This document shows positions 10,917-19,803 of a DNA stretch of 64,000 nt, piece after piece (the stretch's first letter is position 1; every line of letters begins with the position of its first letter). Position numbers and translations under genes: made by a program. Where the stretch lies: assembly GCF_025822605.1 (NCBI RefSeq), contig NZ_JACKTY010000030.1, forward strand, positions 62,001 through 126,000, written 5' to 3'. Below the pieces are notes generated by a model. It saw only the letters and a program-made list of their open reading frames with translations, searched no databases and was not told the origin of the DNA. This DNA comes from Mycolicibacterium komossense (GTDB lineage Bacteria > Actinomycetota > Actinomycetes > Mycobacteriales > Mycobacteriaceae).

Positions 10917-11906
10917 ATGCTCCCGAACACGTCCCGTTTGATTGTCGAGCCCGATGACGGCATGACGCCGGTGCTCGAATTCTTCGCCTCGGCGCAGGAA
11001 TCGCTGCTGATAAAGCAGTTCACTTTCACCGAAGATCGATTCATCGACGCGGTGATCGAGCGCAAGAATGCCGGCCTCGACGTTCGGGTGATGCTCAACG
11101 CCAAACGTTCCGGCGGTGACCGCGCCAATGACGACACCTTCGAGCGATTCGTGAACGCCGGGATCGCGGTTCAGTGGTCCAGTCCGAGTTTCTACGTGAC
11201 GCACGAGAAGTCGGTCGTGGTCGACGGGAAAGCTGCATTGGTCGCCACGTTCAACATGTGCGAGAAGTACTTCACATTGACCCGCGACTACGGTGTGATC
11301 ACCTACGACCCGGTGCATGTGGCGCAGATCATCGACGTGTTCAATGCCGACTGGGAGCACCGGGAGTGGACGCCGGCGGCATTCGAGGGTCTGCTGTGGA
11401 GTAACTCCAATTCGCGCCTGCACATGGCTCACTTCATCGATTCGGCCCAGCATCGCCTCGATATTCAGCACCCCAAATATGTGGACGCGGTAATTCTCGA
11501 CCACATCGCCGCGGCAGCCGATCGAGGTGTGAAAGTCCACGTCCTGTGCGGCGGTAAGCACGGCATCAGTGAATGGGACATTCTCGATACGTTCGCCTCG
11601 TTGCGGACGTTGCGCCGATTCGGTGTCAAGGTGCACAAGCAGAAGAACCTGCGCGTACACGCGAAGCTGTTGATCGCCGACAGCGAACGAGCTCTGGTCG
11701 GGTCGATGAACATCGATCGCAGCGCCTTCGATCTGCGCCGCGAGTTGGGCATCCTGGAAAGCGATCCCGTGGTGGTCGGTCGTTTGAAGACGATCTTCGA
11801 TTTCGACTGGGACCTCTCCCATCAGTACGAGCCGCCGGATCCGATCGATGCCGCCAACCATGTAGAGGACGACTTTCCGCACGACGCGGAACTCGTTCAT
11901 GAGTGA
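10917..11906 (+). CDS. Phospholipase D-like protein with two HKD motifs
   Basis: 329 aa with two PLD half-domains. The first HxKxxxxD motif is HEKSVVVD at about residues 96-103, followed by the expected TFN (VATFN). The second is HAKLLIAD at about 248-255, followed by GSMN. Together they form one active site that works through a phosphohistidine on phosphodiester substrates such as phospholipids or nucleic acid. No signal peptide or membrane segment is seen, so it is likely cytoplasmic or peripheral. Its stop overlaps the next gene by 8 bases, and that gene and the one after form a split chromate-type transporter. This operon arrangement is unusual. The substrate is unknown. Confidence 0.88.
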   Translation: MLPNTSRLIVEPDDGMTPVLEFFASAQESLLIKQFTFTEDRFIDAVIERKNAGLDVRVMLNAKRSGGDRANDDTFERFVNAGIAVQWSSPSFYVTHEKSVVVDGKAALVATFNMCEKYFTLTRDYGVITYDPVHVAQIIDVFNADWEHREWTPAAFEGLLWSNSNSRLHMAHFIDSAQHRLDIQHPKYVDAVILDHIAAAADRGVKVHVLCGGKHGISEWDILDTFASLRTLRRFGVKVHKQKNLRVHAKLLIADSERALVGSMNIDRSAFDLRRELGILESDPVVVGRLKTIFDFDWDLSHQYEPPDPIDAANHVEDDFPHDAELVHE

Positions 11907-12471
11907 GGTCGAATCGGCGGAACCGAAGGTTTCGCTGTTCGAGATGGCTTTGACGTTCAACCACATCGCACTGGCGTCGTTCGGCGGCGGCCTTTCGGCC
12001 TGGTCCCGTGAAATAGTGGTCGTCGAGAAGAAGTGGATGGACGACGCCGAGTTTCTGTCCGCTATGACGATGTGCCGAATCATGCCCGGCGCCAACCAGG
12101 TGAACATGGCGGTGTTCGTCGGGTCCAAAATGCGTGGCCTCCCCGGTGTCGGCGCCGCTCTCGTCGGGCTGTGTTTCATGCCAATGGTTTTCGTACTGGC
12201 GATGGCGTTCCTGTATTTCCGCTTCAAGGAGATCCCGGCGGTCAAGGGGGTGCTGCACGGCGCCTCCGCCGCCGCCGTCGCGCTCACCGTCGCGATGGTG
12301 ATCAAGACCGGCAAGCAATGTCTGACCGGCGTGGTTCCCGTGCTGCTGTTCGGTACGGCTTTCGTGCTGAACGGGGTGGTGCGGTTGCCGTTGCTGGAGA
12401 CCCTGGCGATCCTGGCGCCGCTGAGCCTGATCTGGGCCTGGCCCCGTAAGTCGAAGCAAAAGACCGCGTGA
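11899..12471 (+). CDS. Chromate-type transporter, N-terminal half (ChrA family)
   Basis: 190 aa membrane protein. It has the CHR motif pattern FNHIALASFGGGLSAWSREIV near the N-terminus and MPGANQVNMAVFVGSKMRGLPG, both typical of the CHR (chromate ion transporter) domain, with about five hydrophobic segments. Bacterial ChrA occurs as one two-domain protein or as two short proteins (SCHR); this is the first of such a pair. The family moves chromate, and possibly sulfate-like oxyanions, out of the cell, but many members are uncharacterised. It overlaps the PLD gene by 8 bases and the partner gene by 4 (GTGA), so the three are one operon. Confidence 0.87.
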   Translation: MSEVESAEPKVSLFEMALTFNHIALASFGGGLSAWSREIVVVEKKWMDDAEFLSAMTMCRIMPGANQVNMAVFVGSKMRGLPGVGAALVGLCFMPMVFVLAMAFLYFRFKEIPAVKGVLHGASAAAVALTVAMVIKTGKQCLTGVVPVLLFGTAFVLNGVVRLPLLETLAILAPLSLIWAWPRKSKQKTA

Positions 12472-13013
12472 GCACCTACCTGCAGCTGATCTCGCTATTC
12501 GGCATGTTGTCACTGTTGTCGATCGGCGGCGGCAATGCCGTCCTGCCGGAGATGCACCTGCGGGCCGTGCACGGTCAGCACTGGCTGTCGGATTCGCAGT
12601 TCGCCGATATCTTCTCGATCTCGCAGACGGCGCCGGGACCGAGCATCCTGATCGTCACGATGGTCGGCTACGCCGCCGGCCTGCACGTGGCGGGCATCCC
12701 CACCGCGATCCTCGGCGGCGTGATCGCCACCGTCGCGATGATCGTCCCGGCGGCCTCGCTGATGTACGTCGTGACGCTGTTCTGGCAGAAGGCACAGAAA
12801 TCGAAGTGGCGGATCGCGGTCGAGAAGGGTTTCGCGCCGCTGACCGTGGGCCTGATCCTGGCCACGTCGCTGGTGATGAGCAAGGCCGCCGATCACGACT
12901 GGCGGGCGTACATCCTGACCGCGATCTGTACGCTGATCTTCGTTCGCAGCAAGATCAATCCATTGTTCATCGTCGGCATTGCCGGACTGATCGGTTACTT
13001 CGGAATTGTGTAG
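12468..13013 (+). CDS. Chromate-type transporter, C-terminal half (ChrA family)
   Basis: 181 aa, the second short-chain CHR protein. LLSIGGGNAVLPEMHLRAV and FSISQTAPGPSILIVTMVGY correspond to the same signatures as in its partner, showing that the two halves are homologous repeats of opposite topology. About six hydrophobic segments. The start is GTG 12468, overlapping the partner's stop. Function follows the partner: a heterodimeric oxyanion transporter is likely. Chromate as the real substrate is an inference from the family name only. Confidence 0.87.
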   Translation: MSTYLQLISLFGMLSLLSIGGGNAVLPEMHLRAVHGQHWLSDSQFADIFSISQTAPGPSILIVTMVGYAAGLHVAGIPTAILGGVIATVAMIVPAASLMYVVTLFWQKAQKSKWRIAVEKGFAPLTVGLILATSLVMSKAADHDWRAYILTAICTLIFVRSKINPLFIVGIAGLIGYFGIV

Positions 13014-13372
13014 CGAATTAATTGCGGTAGCTATTCGCTGATCATGTGACGGGGAGTTGTTTTGTCTCCCAGTATGTTCCGCTAAGCTGGCCGGTCTCGG
13101 TTCGATCCTGGCCTGACCGTCGATAGGTGAGCTCACGCGGACCGAGCCACCCAGGGTGGTGACGTGGCCGGTGTGCCGGTGCTGCACACCCCAGAGTCGG
13201 CGGCGCGCCCACCGCGGAATCAGATTGACCTCGTTCTTTGTTGAGGTTTTACCGTGGGCACTGTGAGTGCAAAAAGCTGAGTTCAGAAACCATCGCCGGG
13301 CACAGCCGGTCGGGCGAGTCGAAAGTCGGTTGCTGGACGCGATGTCATAGGTGTGGGATAGACAAGATAGTG
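13014..13372 (+). other. 359-base non-coding leader before the ABC exporter operon
   Basis: No convincing gene. It contains the perfect palindrome GTGAGCTCAC (13127-13136), the stem CCACCC-A-GGGTGG (13147-13159) and the stem GGTGTG (13170-13175) with CACACC (13185-13190). Together they could fold into a structured 5' leader. An open frame runs from 13238 into the ABC gene but shows no protein-like sequence before 13373. Confidence 0.45.
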
Positions 13373-15289
13373 ATGGGTGACTCGATGCACACGGATGAGA
13401 CGGGGCTTCGCTCCGAGCCGGTGATCGCGCCGCCGCCGCGCCGGATCAGGTCGTCATCGGACATTCTCCGTCTGCTGCCGTACTTGAAGCCCTACCGCGT
13501 GCGGTGGATCGCGATGCTCGTCGCCGCGCTGCTCAGCCTGGTCGCCACCGTGGTCATCCCACTGATGACGAAGGCCGTGATCGACGGACCGGTACGCCAC
13601 CAGGACCAGCAGCAGCTGTGGGTGCTGGGCGCCGCGGCGATGGCCGTCCTGGTCTCGGAAGCTGTGCTGTGGTTCATTCGGCGCTGGCTGGTCGCCCGCG
13701 CGACGATGGGCGTTGAGGCCGACATCCGCAAGGATCTCTACGCCCGCCTGCAGATCCTGCCGATGGCGTTTCACGGCAGGTGGCAGTCGGGCCAGTTGCT
13801 GTCCCGGGTGATGAACGACCTGAGCACCATCCGGTCCTTCCTGTCCTTCGGGCTGCTGTTCCTGTTGCTCAACGTGGTCCAGATCATCGTGGTGACGGGC
13901 ATCCTGCTGGCGATGTACTGGCCGCTGGGTGTCGTGGTGGTGGTCTCGATCGTGCCGATCACCGCGACCGTGCTGCACTTTCAGCGGCAGTACACCAAGC
14001 TGTCGCGGGCCGCGCAGGACCAGTCCGGCAACGTCGCCACGCACGTAGAGGAGCAGGCACTCGGGCTGCGGGTGGTCAAGGCGTTCGGCCGGGAGGAGTA
14101 CGCCTACGACCGGTTCGACCAGCGCGCCACCACCCTGTTCGACACCGAGGTGCGCAAGGTGATGGTGTCGGCGAAGTTCTGGACGCTGCTTGAGGCCATC
14201 CCCAGCGTCAGCCTGATCATCGTGCTGGGCCTGGGGGCCTACGCGGCGGGCAGCGGTCTGGTCACCATGGGCACCCTGGTCGCGTTCATCACGATGATGC
14301 TGTCGTTGGTATGGCCCATCTCGTCGCTGGGCTTTCTGCTGTCGATGACGCAGGAGGCCATGACGGCGGCCAACCGGGTCGCCGAGATCTTCGACGCCCC
14401 GCGGGAGATCACCGACGGGCCCGAGCGCGCCGCGCCCCGCGGCGGCCGCCTGGAGCTCGTCGACGTCGGTTTTCGGTTCCCGTCGGACAGTTCGGGCGGC
14501 GCGGACCAATGGGCGCTGCGGCACGTCAACCTCACCGTCGAGGCCGGCGAGACGCTGGCTCTGGTCGGGGCGACCGGATCGGGCAAATCCGTTCTGGTGT
14601 CGCTGCTTTCGCGGCTCTACGACGTCACCGAGGGCGCGATCCTGATCGACGGGCGCGATATCCGCGAACTCTCGCTGCCGGCGCTGCGGAACGCGGTGGC
14701 CACCGCATTCGAGGATCCGACGCTGTTCTCGATGTCGGTGGCGGAGAACATCCGGCTCGGTCGGCCCGACGCCGGTGAGATGGAGCTCGCGCAGGCCATC
14801 GACGTGGCTGCCGCCGACTTCGTCTACCAGCTGCCATTCGGGCTGGAGACCCGCATCGGGGAACAGGGTATGAGTCTGTCCGGTGGGCAGCGCCAACGCC
14901 TCTCGCTGGCTCGGGCGTTGTTGGCCGCACCGTCGATCCTGGTGCTCGACGACACGCTCTCGGCGCTGGACGTGCACACCGAAGCCAAGGTCACCGAAGC
15001 CCTGCAGCGGGTGTTGGCGTCGGTCACCGGCGTCGTGGTGGCCAACCGGGCGTCGACCGTGCTGCTGGCGGACCGGGTGGCGCTGCTCGAAGGTGGCACC
15101 ATCACCCGTGTCGGCAGGCATGTCGAGTTGCTCGCCGATGCGCCCGAATACCGCTACCTGCTCGCCGCGGACAGTGACCTCCTCGACCCAGACGACCCGA
15201 CCGAGCGCGACTGCGACTGGGAGCAGGACGACGACCGAAGACGGCTCGATCATCTGTATCTGGAACGTGAAGCGGCGGACCGCCTGTGA
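13373..15289 (+). CDS. ABC exporter half-transporter 1 (degenerate NBD)
   Basis: 638 aa with an N-terminal six-helix exporter domain (about 35-330) and a C-terminal nucleotide-binding domain. The NBD has Walker A GATGSGKS, Q-loop in TAFEDPTLF (the usual Gln is replaced by Glu), a canonical signature LSGGQRQR, Walker B SILVLDDTLSALD and VVVANRASTV at the H-loop. Thus the catalytic Glu is Asp and the switch His is Asn. This is the degenerate half of a heterodimeric exporter. The partner gene overlaps by 4 bases. Start: ATG 13373 (MGDSMHTDE); ATG 13385 is an alternative. The substrate is unknown; lipids or drugs are usual. Confidence 0.92.
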   Translation: MGDSMHTDETGLRSEPVIAPPPRRIRSSSDILRLLPYLKPYRVRWIAMLVAALLSLVATVVIPLMTKAVIDGPVRHQDQQQLWVLGAAAMAVLVSEAVLWFIRRWLVARATMGVEADIRKDLYARLQILPMAFHGRWQSGQLLSRVMNDLSTIRSFLSFGLLFLLLNVVQIIVVTGILLAMYWPLGVVVVVSIVPITATVLHFQRQYTKLSRAAQDQSGNVATHVEEQALGLRVVKAFGREEYAYDRFDQRATTLFDTEVRKVMVSAKFWTLLEAIPSVSLIIVLGLGAYAAGSGLVTMGTLVAFITMMLSLVWPISSLGFLLSMTQEAMTAANRVAEIFDAPREITDGPERAAPRGGRLELVDVGFRFPSDSSGGADQWALRHVNLTVEAGETLALVGATGSGKSVLVSLLSRLYDVTEGAILIDGRDIRELSLPALRNAVATAFEDPTLFSMSVAENIRLGRPDAGEMELAQAIDVAAADFVYQLPFGLETRIGEQGMSLSGGQRQRLSLARALLAAPSILVLDDTLSALDVHTEAKVTEALQRVLASVTGVVVANRASTVLLADRVALLEGGTITRVGRHVELLADAPEYRYLLAADSDLLDPDDPTERDCDWEQDDDRRRLDHLYLEREAADRL

Positions 15290-17109
15290 GCACCACGGAC
15301 TGGCGCGGCCGGGCGGTCAGCAACGATGACGACGACTTGCCCGTCGACGAGTCGATCTCGCGGCGCCGCGAGGCGCGCACCCTGCTGGGTTCGCTGTTGC
15401 GGCCCTACGCCGCCGCGGTGGCGCTGTTGGCGATCGTCGTGGTGGCCGAGAACGCCGCCCGGCTGTCGGTGCCGCTGCTGGTGCAGCGGGGGATCGACCA
15501 TGGCATCCCGCCGATCGTCGACGGTGGATCGGTCCGCGAGCTCCTGCTGATCGTCGCGGCATTGTGCGGCGTGGTGCTGGTCCAGGCCAGCAGCCGGATG
15601 TTCTTCCTGCGGCGTTCCGGGCGCATCGGCCAGGAAGTCCTGCTTGAGTTGCGCCGCAGGATTTTTCGGCACTTCCAGCGCCTCGACGTGGCCTTTCACG
15701 ACCGCTACACCTCTGGGCGGGTGGTGGCCCGCTCGACCAACGACGTCGAAGCCATCCAGGAGATGCTGGAGACCGGGTTCGACGGTCTGATCACCGCCAT
15801 CCTGACGCTGTTGGGAACATCGGTGCTACTCGTCGTGCTCGACCCCAAACTCGGCCTGACGTGTCTGGGCGCGTTCCCCGTTCTGGTGCTGCTGGTGTGG
15901 TGGTTTCGCACCCAGTCCGCCAAGACGTACAAGAAGGTGCGCGAGAGCGCGGCGTTGGTGATCGTGCAGTTCGTGGAGACGATGACCGGTATCAAAGCCG
16001 TGCAGGCCTACCGCCGCGAGCCGCGCAACCAGGAGATCTTCACCGACGTCGCCGACGAGTACAAGAACATCAACGAGCGGGCGTTCAAGTTGTTGGCGGT
16101 GTTCATGCCCGGTGTCCGGCTGGTCGGCAACATCACCACCGGGATGGTATTGCTCTACGGCGGCTACCGCGTGCTGCACGGCGAGATGACGCTCGGCACG
16201 CTGACCGCCTTCCTGTTGTATCTGCGGATCTTCTTCGAGCCGATGCAGGAGATCTCGCAGTTCCTCAACACCTTCCAGTCGGCCGCCGCCGCGCTGGAGA
16301 AGATCGCCGGTGTACTGGCCGAGGTCCCCGGCATCCAGGACCCGGCTCAGCCGGTGGCGCTGTCGAAGGTGAAGGGCGACATCCGGTTTCACGACGTGAC
16401 CTTCGCCTACGTGCCGGATCGGCCGGTGCTGCCCAATCTCTCGCTGGACGTCCCGGCGGGGCAGACCGTCGCACTGGTGGGCACCACCGGCGCCGGTAAG
16501 ACCACGATCGCCAAATTGATCGCACGCTTCTACGACCCGACGTCGGGGGCGATCACCCTGGACGGGGTCGACCTGCGGGATCTGGCGCAGCCCGAGCTGC
16601 GCCGGCACGTGGTGATGGTGACGCAGGAGAACTTCATGTTCGAGGGCACCGTCGCCGACAACATCCGGTTCGGCCGGCCCGACGCCACCGACGACGAAGT
16701 GCGGGGCGCGGCGGAGGCGGTCGGCGCGGACCGTTTCATCGACCTGCTGCCCGAGGGGTACGAGACCGATGTCGCCAAGCGGGGCGGTCGGTTGTCGGCC
16801 GGACAGCGACAGCTCGTCGCGTTCGCGCGCGCGTTCCTGGCGGATCCGGCCGTGCTGATCCTCGACGAGGCGACGTCATCGCTGGACATTCCCAGCGAGC
16901 GGATGGTGCAGCGCGCGTTGGCGCGGGTGCTGGCCGACCGGACCGCCCTGGTCATCGCACACCGCCTGTCCACCGTTGAGGTCGCCGACCGGGTGCTGGT
17001 CCTCGAGCACGGCCGCATCATCGAGGACGGCCCGCCAGCCGAGCTGATCGAACGCAACGACGGCCGGTACGCGGCGCTGCACAGCGCCTGGGTCGAATCG
17101 CTGGCCTGA
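15286..17109 (+). CDS. ABC exporter half-transporter 2
   Basis: 607 aa, transmembrane domain at about 40-330 and NBD at about 360-600. Walker A is GTTGAGKT, Q-loop MVTQENFMFEGTV, Walker B AVLILDEATSSLD with the catalytic Glu, and H-loop VIAHRLSTVE with the switch His, all canonical. The signature is LSAGQRQL instead of LSGGQ. Because each ATP site joins one protein's Walker motifs to the other's signature, the weak signature here pairs with the degenerate Walker B and H-loop of the first protein, leaving one intact site. GTG 15286 overlaps the first gene's stop by 4 bases. Confidence 0.94.
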   Translation: MSTTDWRGRAVSNDDDDLPVDESISRRREARTLLGSLLRPYAAAVALLAIVVVAENAARLSVPLLVQRGIDHGIPPIVDGGSVRELLLIVAALCGVVLVQASSRMFFLRRSGRIGQEVLLELRRRIFRHFQRLDVAFHDRYTSGRVVARSTNDVEAIQEMLETGFDGLITAILTLLGTSVLLVVLDPKLGLTCLGAFPVLVLLVWWFRTQSAKTYKKVRESAALVIVQFVETMTGIKAVQAYRREPRNQEIFTDVADEYKNINERAFKLLAVFMPGVRLVGNITTGMVLLYGGYRVLHGEMTLGTLTAFLLYLRIFFEPMQEISQFLNTFQSAAAALEKIAGVLAEVPGIQDPAQPVALSKVKGDIRFHDVTFAYVPDRPVLPNLSLDVPAGQTVALVGTTGAGKTTIAKLIARFYDPTSGAITLDGVDLRDLAQPELRRHVVMVTQENFMFEGTVADNIRFGRPDATDDEVRGAAEAVGADRFIDLLPEGYETDVAKRGGRLSAGQRQLVAFARAFLADPAVLILDEATSSLDIPSERMVQRALARVLADRTALVIAHRLSTVEVADRVLVLEHGRIIEDGPPAELIERNDGRYAALHSAWVESLA

Positions 17110-17112
17110 CCG

Positions 17113-17163
17113 TTGACGCTGAACCAACTGCGCGCCTTCATCGAAGCGCACCGGCTCGGGGCG
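17113..17163 (+). pseudogene. Remnant of a LysR-type regulator N-terminus
   Basis: Three bases after the ABC stop, a TTG opens the frame with LTLNQLRAFIEAHRLG, which is how LysR-family proteins usually begin. Homology stops there and the frame runs into the antisense of the LuxR gene. It looks like the first 16 or so codons of a deleted regulator. It is too short to be certain. Confidence 0.35.
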
Positions 17164-17181
17164 CGTCGCGCCGGTCGAGAC

Positions 17182-18045
17182 CTAGGGGATCAGCCGGGCG
17201 CGACGTGCTCGCGAGACCGATTCGTATCTGGTCTTGGTACCGAGTTTGGCTGCGGCGCTGCGCAAGTAGCTCTTCACCGTCTCCGGTTTCAGGGAAAGTC
17301 GTTGGGCGGCTTCACTGTTGGTGCACCCCATGGCGACTTGCGCCAGTACGTCCAGCTCACGAGCGGTCAACGGTGCACTCACCGCGGTTTGCTCGGCGCT
17401 GATCGCCCCGACCAGCCGATCGGCGAGGCGCCGCAGTTGTGCCGCGGTACCGGGCGCCACGGTGCTGTCCGACGCCAGACGGCGCAGGTGGGCATGCACG
17501 GCCCGGATGTCCTCTGGCGCGGCCACCGTTTCCCCGAAGCCGGCCAGGTGCGCCTCACGCAGTCGCAGGCGGCGGTCGACCTCGTCGCGCACCTTGAATT
17601 CCATGCTCAATCGGCGCGCGGAGGCGACCATCAGACCGGCCGTCCGGTCACCGATCGGGCCGCCCACCCGGTAGGCGCCGTAAAGCATTGCCCTGGCCAC
17701 GCCGTCCACCAGAACGGGCACCGCCAGGATCGACCGAATGCCTTCGCAAAGCACCGGCGCGTCGTAATCGTGGGTGATGCTGGAGGCGCTGCGGTAGTCC
17801 GTCACCGACATCGGCCGACCCGCGACCATGCTGGCGCCGCCGAGCCCTGAGCTCGATCGGACCCCCAACCCACGCAGCATGGCGGTCCTGGTGCCGAGGA
17901 ATTCACTGAGCAGCAGGGTGTCTCCGTGCACCTCGCCGCCGAACAGCACCGGGACCGAGCCCACGGTGGCCACCTGGCGCAGTTCGGCGCGCAGCGCGTC
18001 GGTATCGCGCGGCCGGAGCAGGGCGTCCGCCTTTCCGGGAGCCAT
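17182..18045 (-). CDS. GAF-like/LuxR-type transcriptional regulator
   Basis: 287 aa. The C-terminal LuxR/FixJ helix-turn-helix is clear: PLTARELDVLAQVAMGCTNSEAAQRLSLKPETVKSYLRSAAAKLGTKTR in adjoining segments at about 225-275. The N-terminal 150 residues resemble a GAF sensor domain (SILAVPVLVDGVARAMLYGAYR). There is no receiver domain, so it probably binds a small molecule. The start was fixed at ATG 18045 by the strong AAGGAGG ribosome-binding site before it. It is divergent by 58 bases from the first acyl-CoA ligase gene, which it may control. Confidence 0.88.
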   Translation of the reverse strand: MAPGKADALLRPRDTDALRAELRQVATVGSVPVLFGGEVHGDTLLLSEFLGTRTAMLRGLGVRSSSGLGGASMVAGRPMSVTDYRSASSITHDYDAPVLCEGIRSILAVPVLVDGVARAMLYGAYRVGGPIGDRTAGLMVASARRLSMEFKVRDEVDRRLRLREAHLAGFGETVAAPEDIRAVHAHLRRLASDSTVAPGTAAQLRRLADRLVGAISAEQTAVSAPLTARELDVLAQVAMGCTNSEAAQRLSLKPETVKSYLRSAAAKLGTKTRYESVSRARRARLIP

Positions 18046-18103
18046 GACAGTCCCCTCCTTCGGGGGTAGCGGGCGGGCAGCTGTGACGTAGATCCTATCT
18101 GGC

Positions 18104-19801
18104 ATGGGGACCAATACCGACCTGTACCGCGGCGCCCGCGACCAGCTCGTCGCTCTGATCAGCGATTACGACAGGGCCGTCGAGGAATTCTGCTGGCCGA
18201 GCGTGACCGGCACCTTCAACTGGGCCACCGATTGGTTCGACGTCATCGCTCGTGACTCCGACACCGCAGACCGCACCGCTTTGTGGATCGTCGAGCAGGA
18301 CGGCTCCGAACAGAAGGTGACGTTCGCCGAGATGGCGCAGCGGTCCGACCGCGTTGCGGCGTGGCTCGAACGGCTCGGCGTCGGCAAAGGCGACCGGGTC
18401 ATCCTGATGCTCGGCAATCAGGTCGAGCTGTGGGAGTCGATGCTGGCCGTGGCCAAGCTCGGCGCCGTCGTCATGCCGACCACCAGCGCGCTCGGACCGG
18501 CCGACCTCACCGACCGGATTGCCAGGGGCGGGGCGCGGTTCGTCATCGCCAACACCGGCGATACCGCCAAGTTCGACGACGTACCCGGCGACTACGGGCG
18601 CATCGTGGTCGGCGCTCCGGTGCCCGGGTGGCACGGCTACGCCGACGCTTACGTGCTCCCGGCCGAGCCGCGGGCGGCCGTCACCACCGTGGATGACCCG
18701 CTGCTGGTGTACTTCACCTCGGGCACCACCAGCAGGCCCAAACTCGTCGAGCACACGCAGATCAGCTACCCCGTCGGCCACATGTCGACGATGGCGTGGA
18801 TCGGCGTACGCCCCGGCGACGTGCACCTGGCGATCAGTTCACCCGGCTGGGCCAAACACGCCTGGAGTTGCTTCTTCGCGCCGTGGATCGCGGAAGCGAC
18901 GATCTTCGTCTACAACTACGGCCGGTTCGACGCCGCCGCCCTGTTGCATCAGATCCGCCGCGCGGGGGTGTCGACGTTTTGCGCGCCGCCGACGGTCTGG
19001 CGGATGCTCATCCAGGCCGATCTCGGCGCGAAACCCGAAGGGCTGCGCGAGATCCTCGGCGCCGGTGAACCGCTCAACCCCGACGTCATCGCGCAGGTCG
19101 AGAAGGCGTGGGGGCTGACCATCCGGGACGGTTTCGGGCAGACGGAGACCACCCTGTCGGTGGGGAACACCCCCGGCCAGCCCGTCAAGGCCGGATCGAT
19201 GGGCCGGCCGATGCCAGGTGTCCCGGTGGTGCTGGTGAATCCGGTGACCGGTGAGCTTGCCGACGAGGGCGAGATCTGCCTGGACCTGCGGGAGCGGCCG
19301 CTGAGCCTGATGACCGGCTATCTCGGTGATCCGGAGCGCAACGAAGCCGTGATGGCCGGTGGGTACTACCACACCGGCGATGTCGCCAGCCGCGACGAGG
19401 ACGGTTACATCACCTTCATCGGCCGCACCGACGACGTCTTCAAATGCTCGGATTACAAGGTCTCGCCGTTCGAGCTGGAAAGCGTCCTGATCGAGCATCC
19501 GGCCGTCGTCGAGGCCGCGGTGGTCCCGCAACCCCACCACACCAAACTGGCTGTGCCCAAGGCGTATATCGCGTTGGCTGACGGCTGGGAGGCTGGCGCC
19601 GACACCGCTCGGGCCATCCTCGAGCATGCCCGCGATCACCTCGCCCCGTACCTGAAGGTCCGCCGCGTCGAGTTTTTCGAACTGCCGAAGACCATCTCGG
19701 GCAAGATCCGGCGCGTCGAACTGCGCAGGCGCGAAGAGGACGCACACAACGCGGGCACCGCGATCGACACCGAGTACCGCTACGAAGATCTGGTGGACTG
19801 A
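18104..19801 (+). CDS. AMP-forming acyl-CoA synthetase (MACS/Acs-like)
   Basis: 565 aa adenylate-forming enzyme of the ANL superfamily: it activates a carboxylic acid with ATP to an acyl-AMP and transfers it to CoA. Motif A3 is [16 protein letters not shown] (Ser replaces the usual Gly after TSGTT), A5 DGFGQTET, A7 [16 protein letters not shown]8 [20 protein letters not shown] and A10 with the catalytic Lys in [10 protein letters not shown]. The length and the SDYKVSP form of A8 suggest the medium-chain/acetyl-CoA synthetase branch. The substrate is unknown. A second ligase follows after 2 bases, so both are in one operon, divergent from the LuxR gene. Confidence 0.9.
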   Translation: MGTNTDLYRGARDQLVALISDYDRAVEEFCWPSVTGTFNWATDWFDVIARDSDTADRTALWIVEQDGSEQKVTFAEMAQRSDRVAAWLERLGVGKGDRVILMLGNQVELWESMLAVAKLGAVVMPTTSALGPADLTDRIARGGARFVIANTGDTAKFDDVPGDYGRIVVGAPVPGWHGYADAYVLPAEPRAAVTTVDDPLLVYFTSGTTSRPKLVEHTQISYPVGHMSTMAWIGVRPGDVHLAISSPGWAKHAWSCFFAPWIAEATIFVYNYGRFDAAALLHQIRRAGVSTFCAPPTVWRMLIQADLGAKPEGLREILGAGEPLNPDVIAQVEKAWGLTIRDGFGQTETTLSVGNTPGQPVKAGSMGRPMPGVPVVLVNPVTGELADEGEICLDLRERPLSLMTGYLGDPERNEAVMAGGYYHTGDVASRDEDGYITFIGRTDDVFKCSDYKVSPFELESVLIEHPAVVEAAVVPQPHHTKLAVPKAYIALADGWEAGADTARAILEHARDHLAPYLKVRRVEFFELPKTISGKIRRVELRRREEDAHNAGTAIDTEYRYEDLVD

Positions 19802-19803
19802 CG

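Noticed and set aside
13121..13200. Possible M-box (magnesium) riboswitch, because of TAGGTGAGCTC
   Set aside because: Only the first few bases resemble the M-box; the other conserved blocks (ACGCCAA and the core after it) are not found. Kept only as a structured-leader candidate.
13454..15253. 599-codon minus-strand frame opposite the first ABC gene
   Set aside because: Rich in Arg, His, Gln and Asp with no domain; it mirrors the third-position GC of the real gene.
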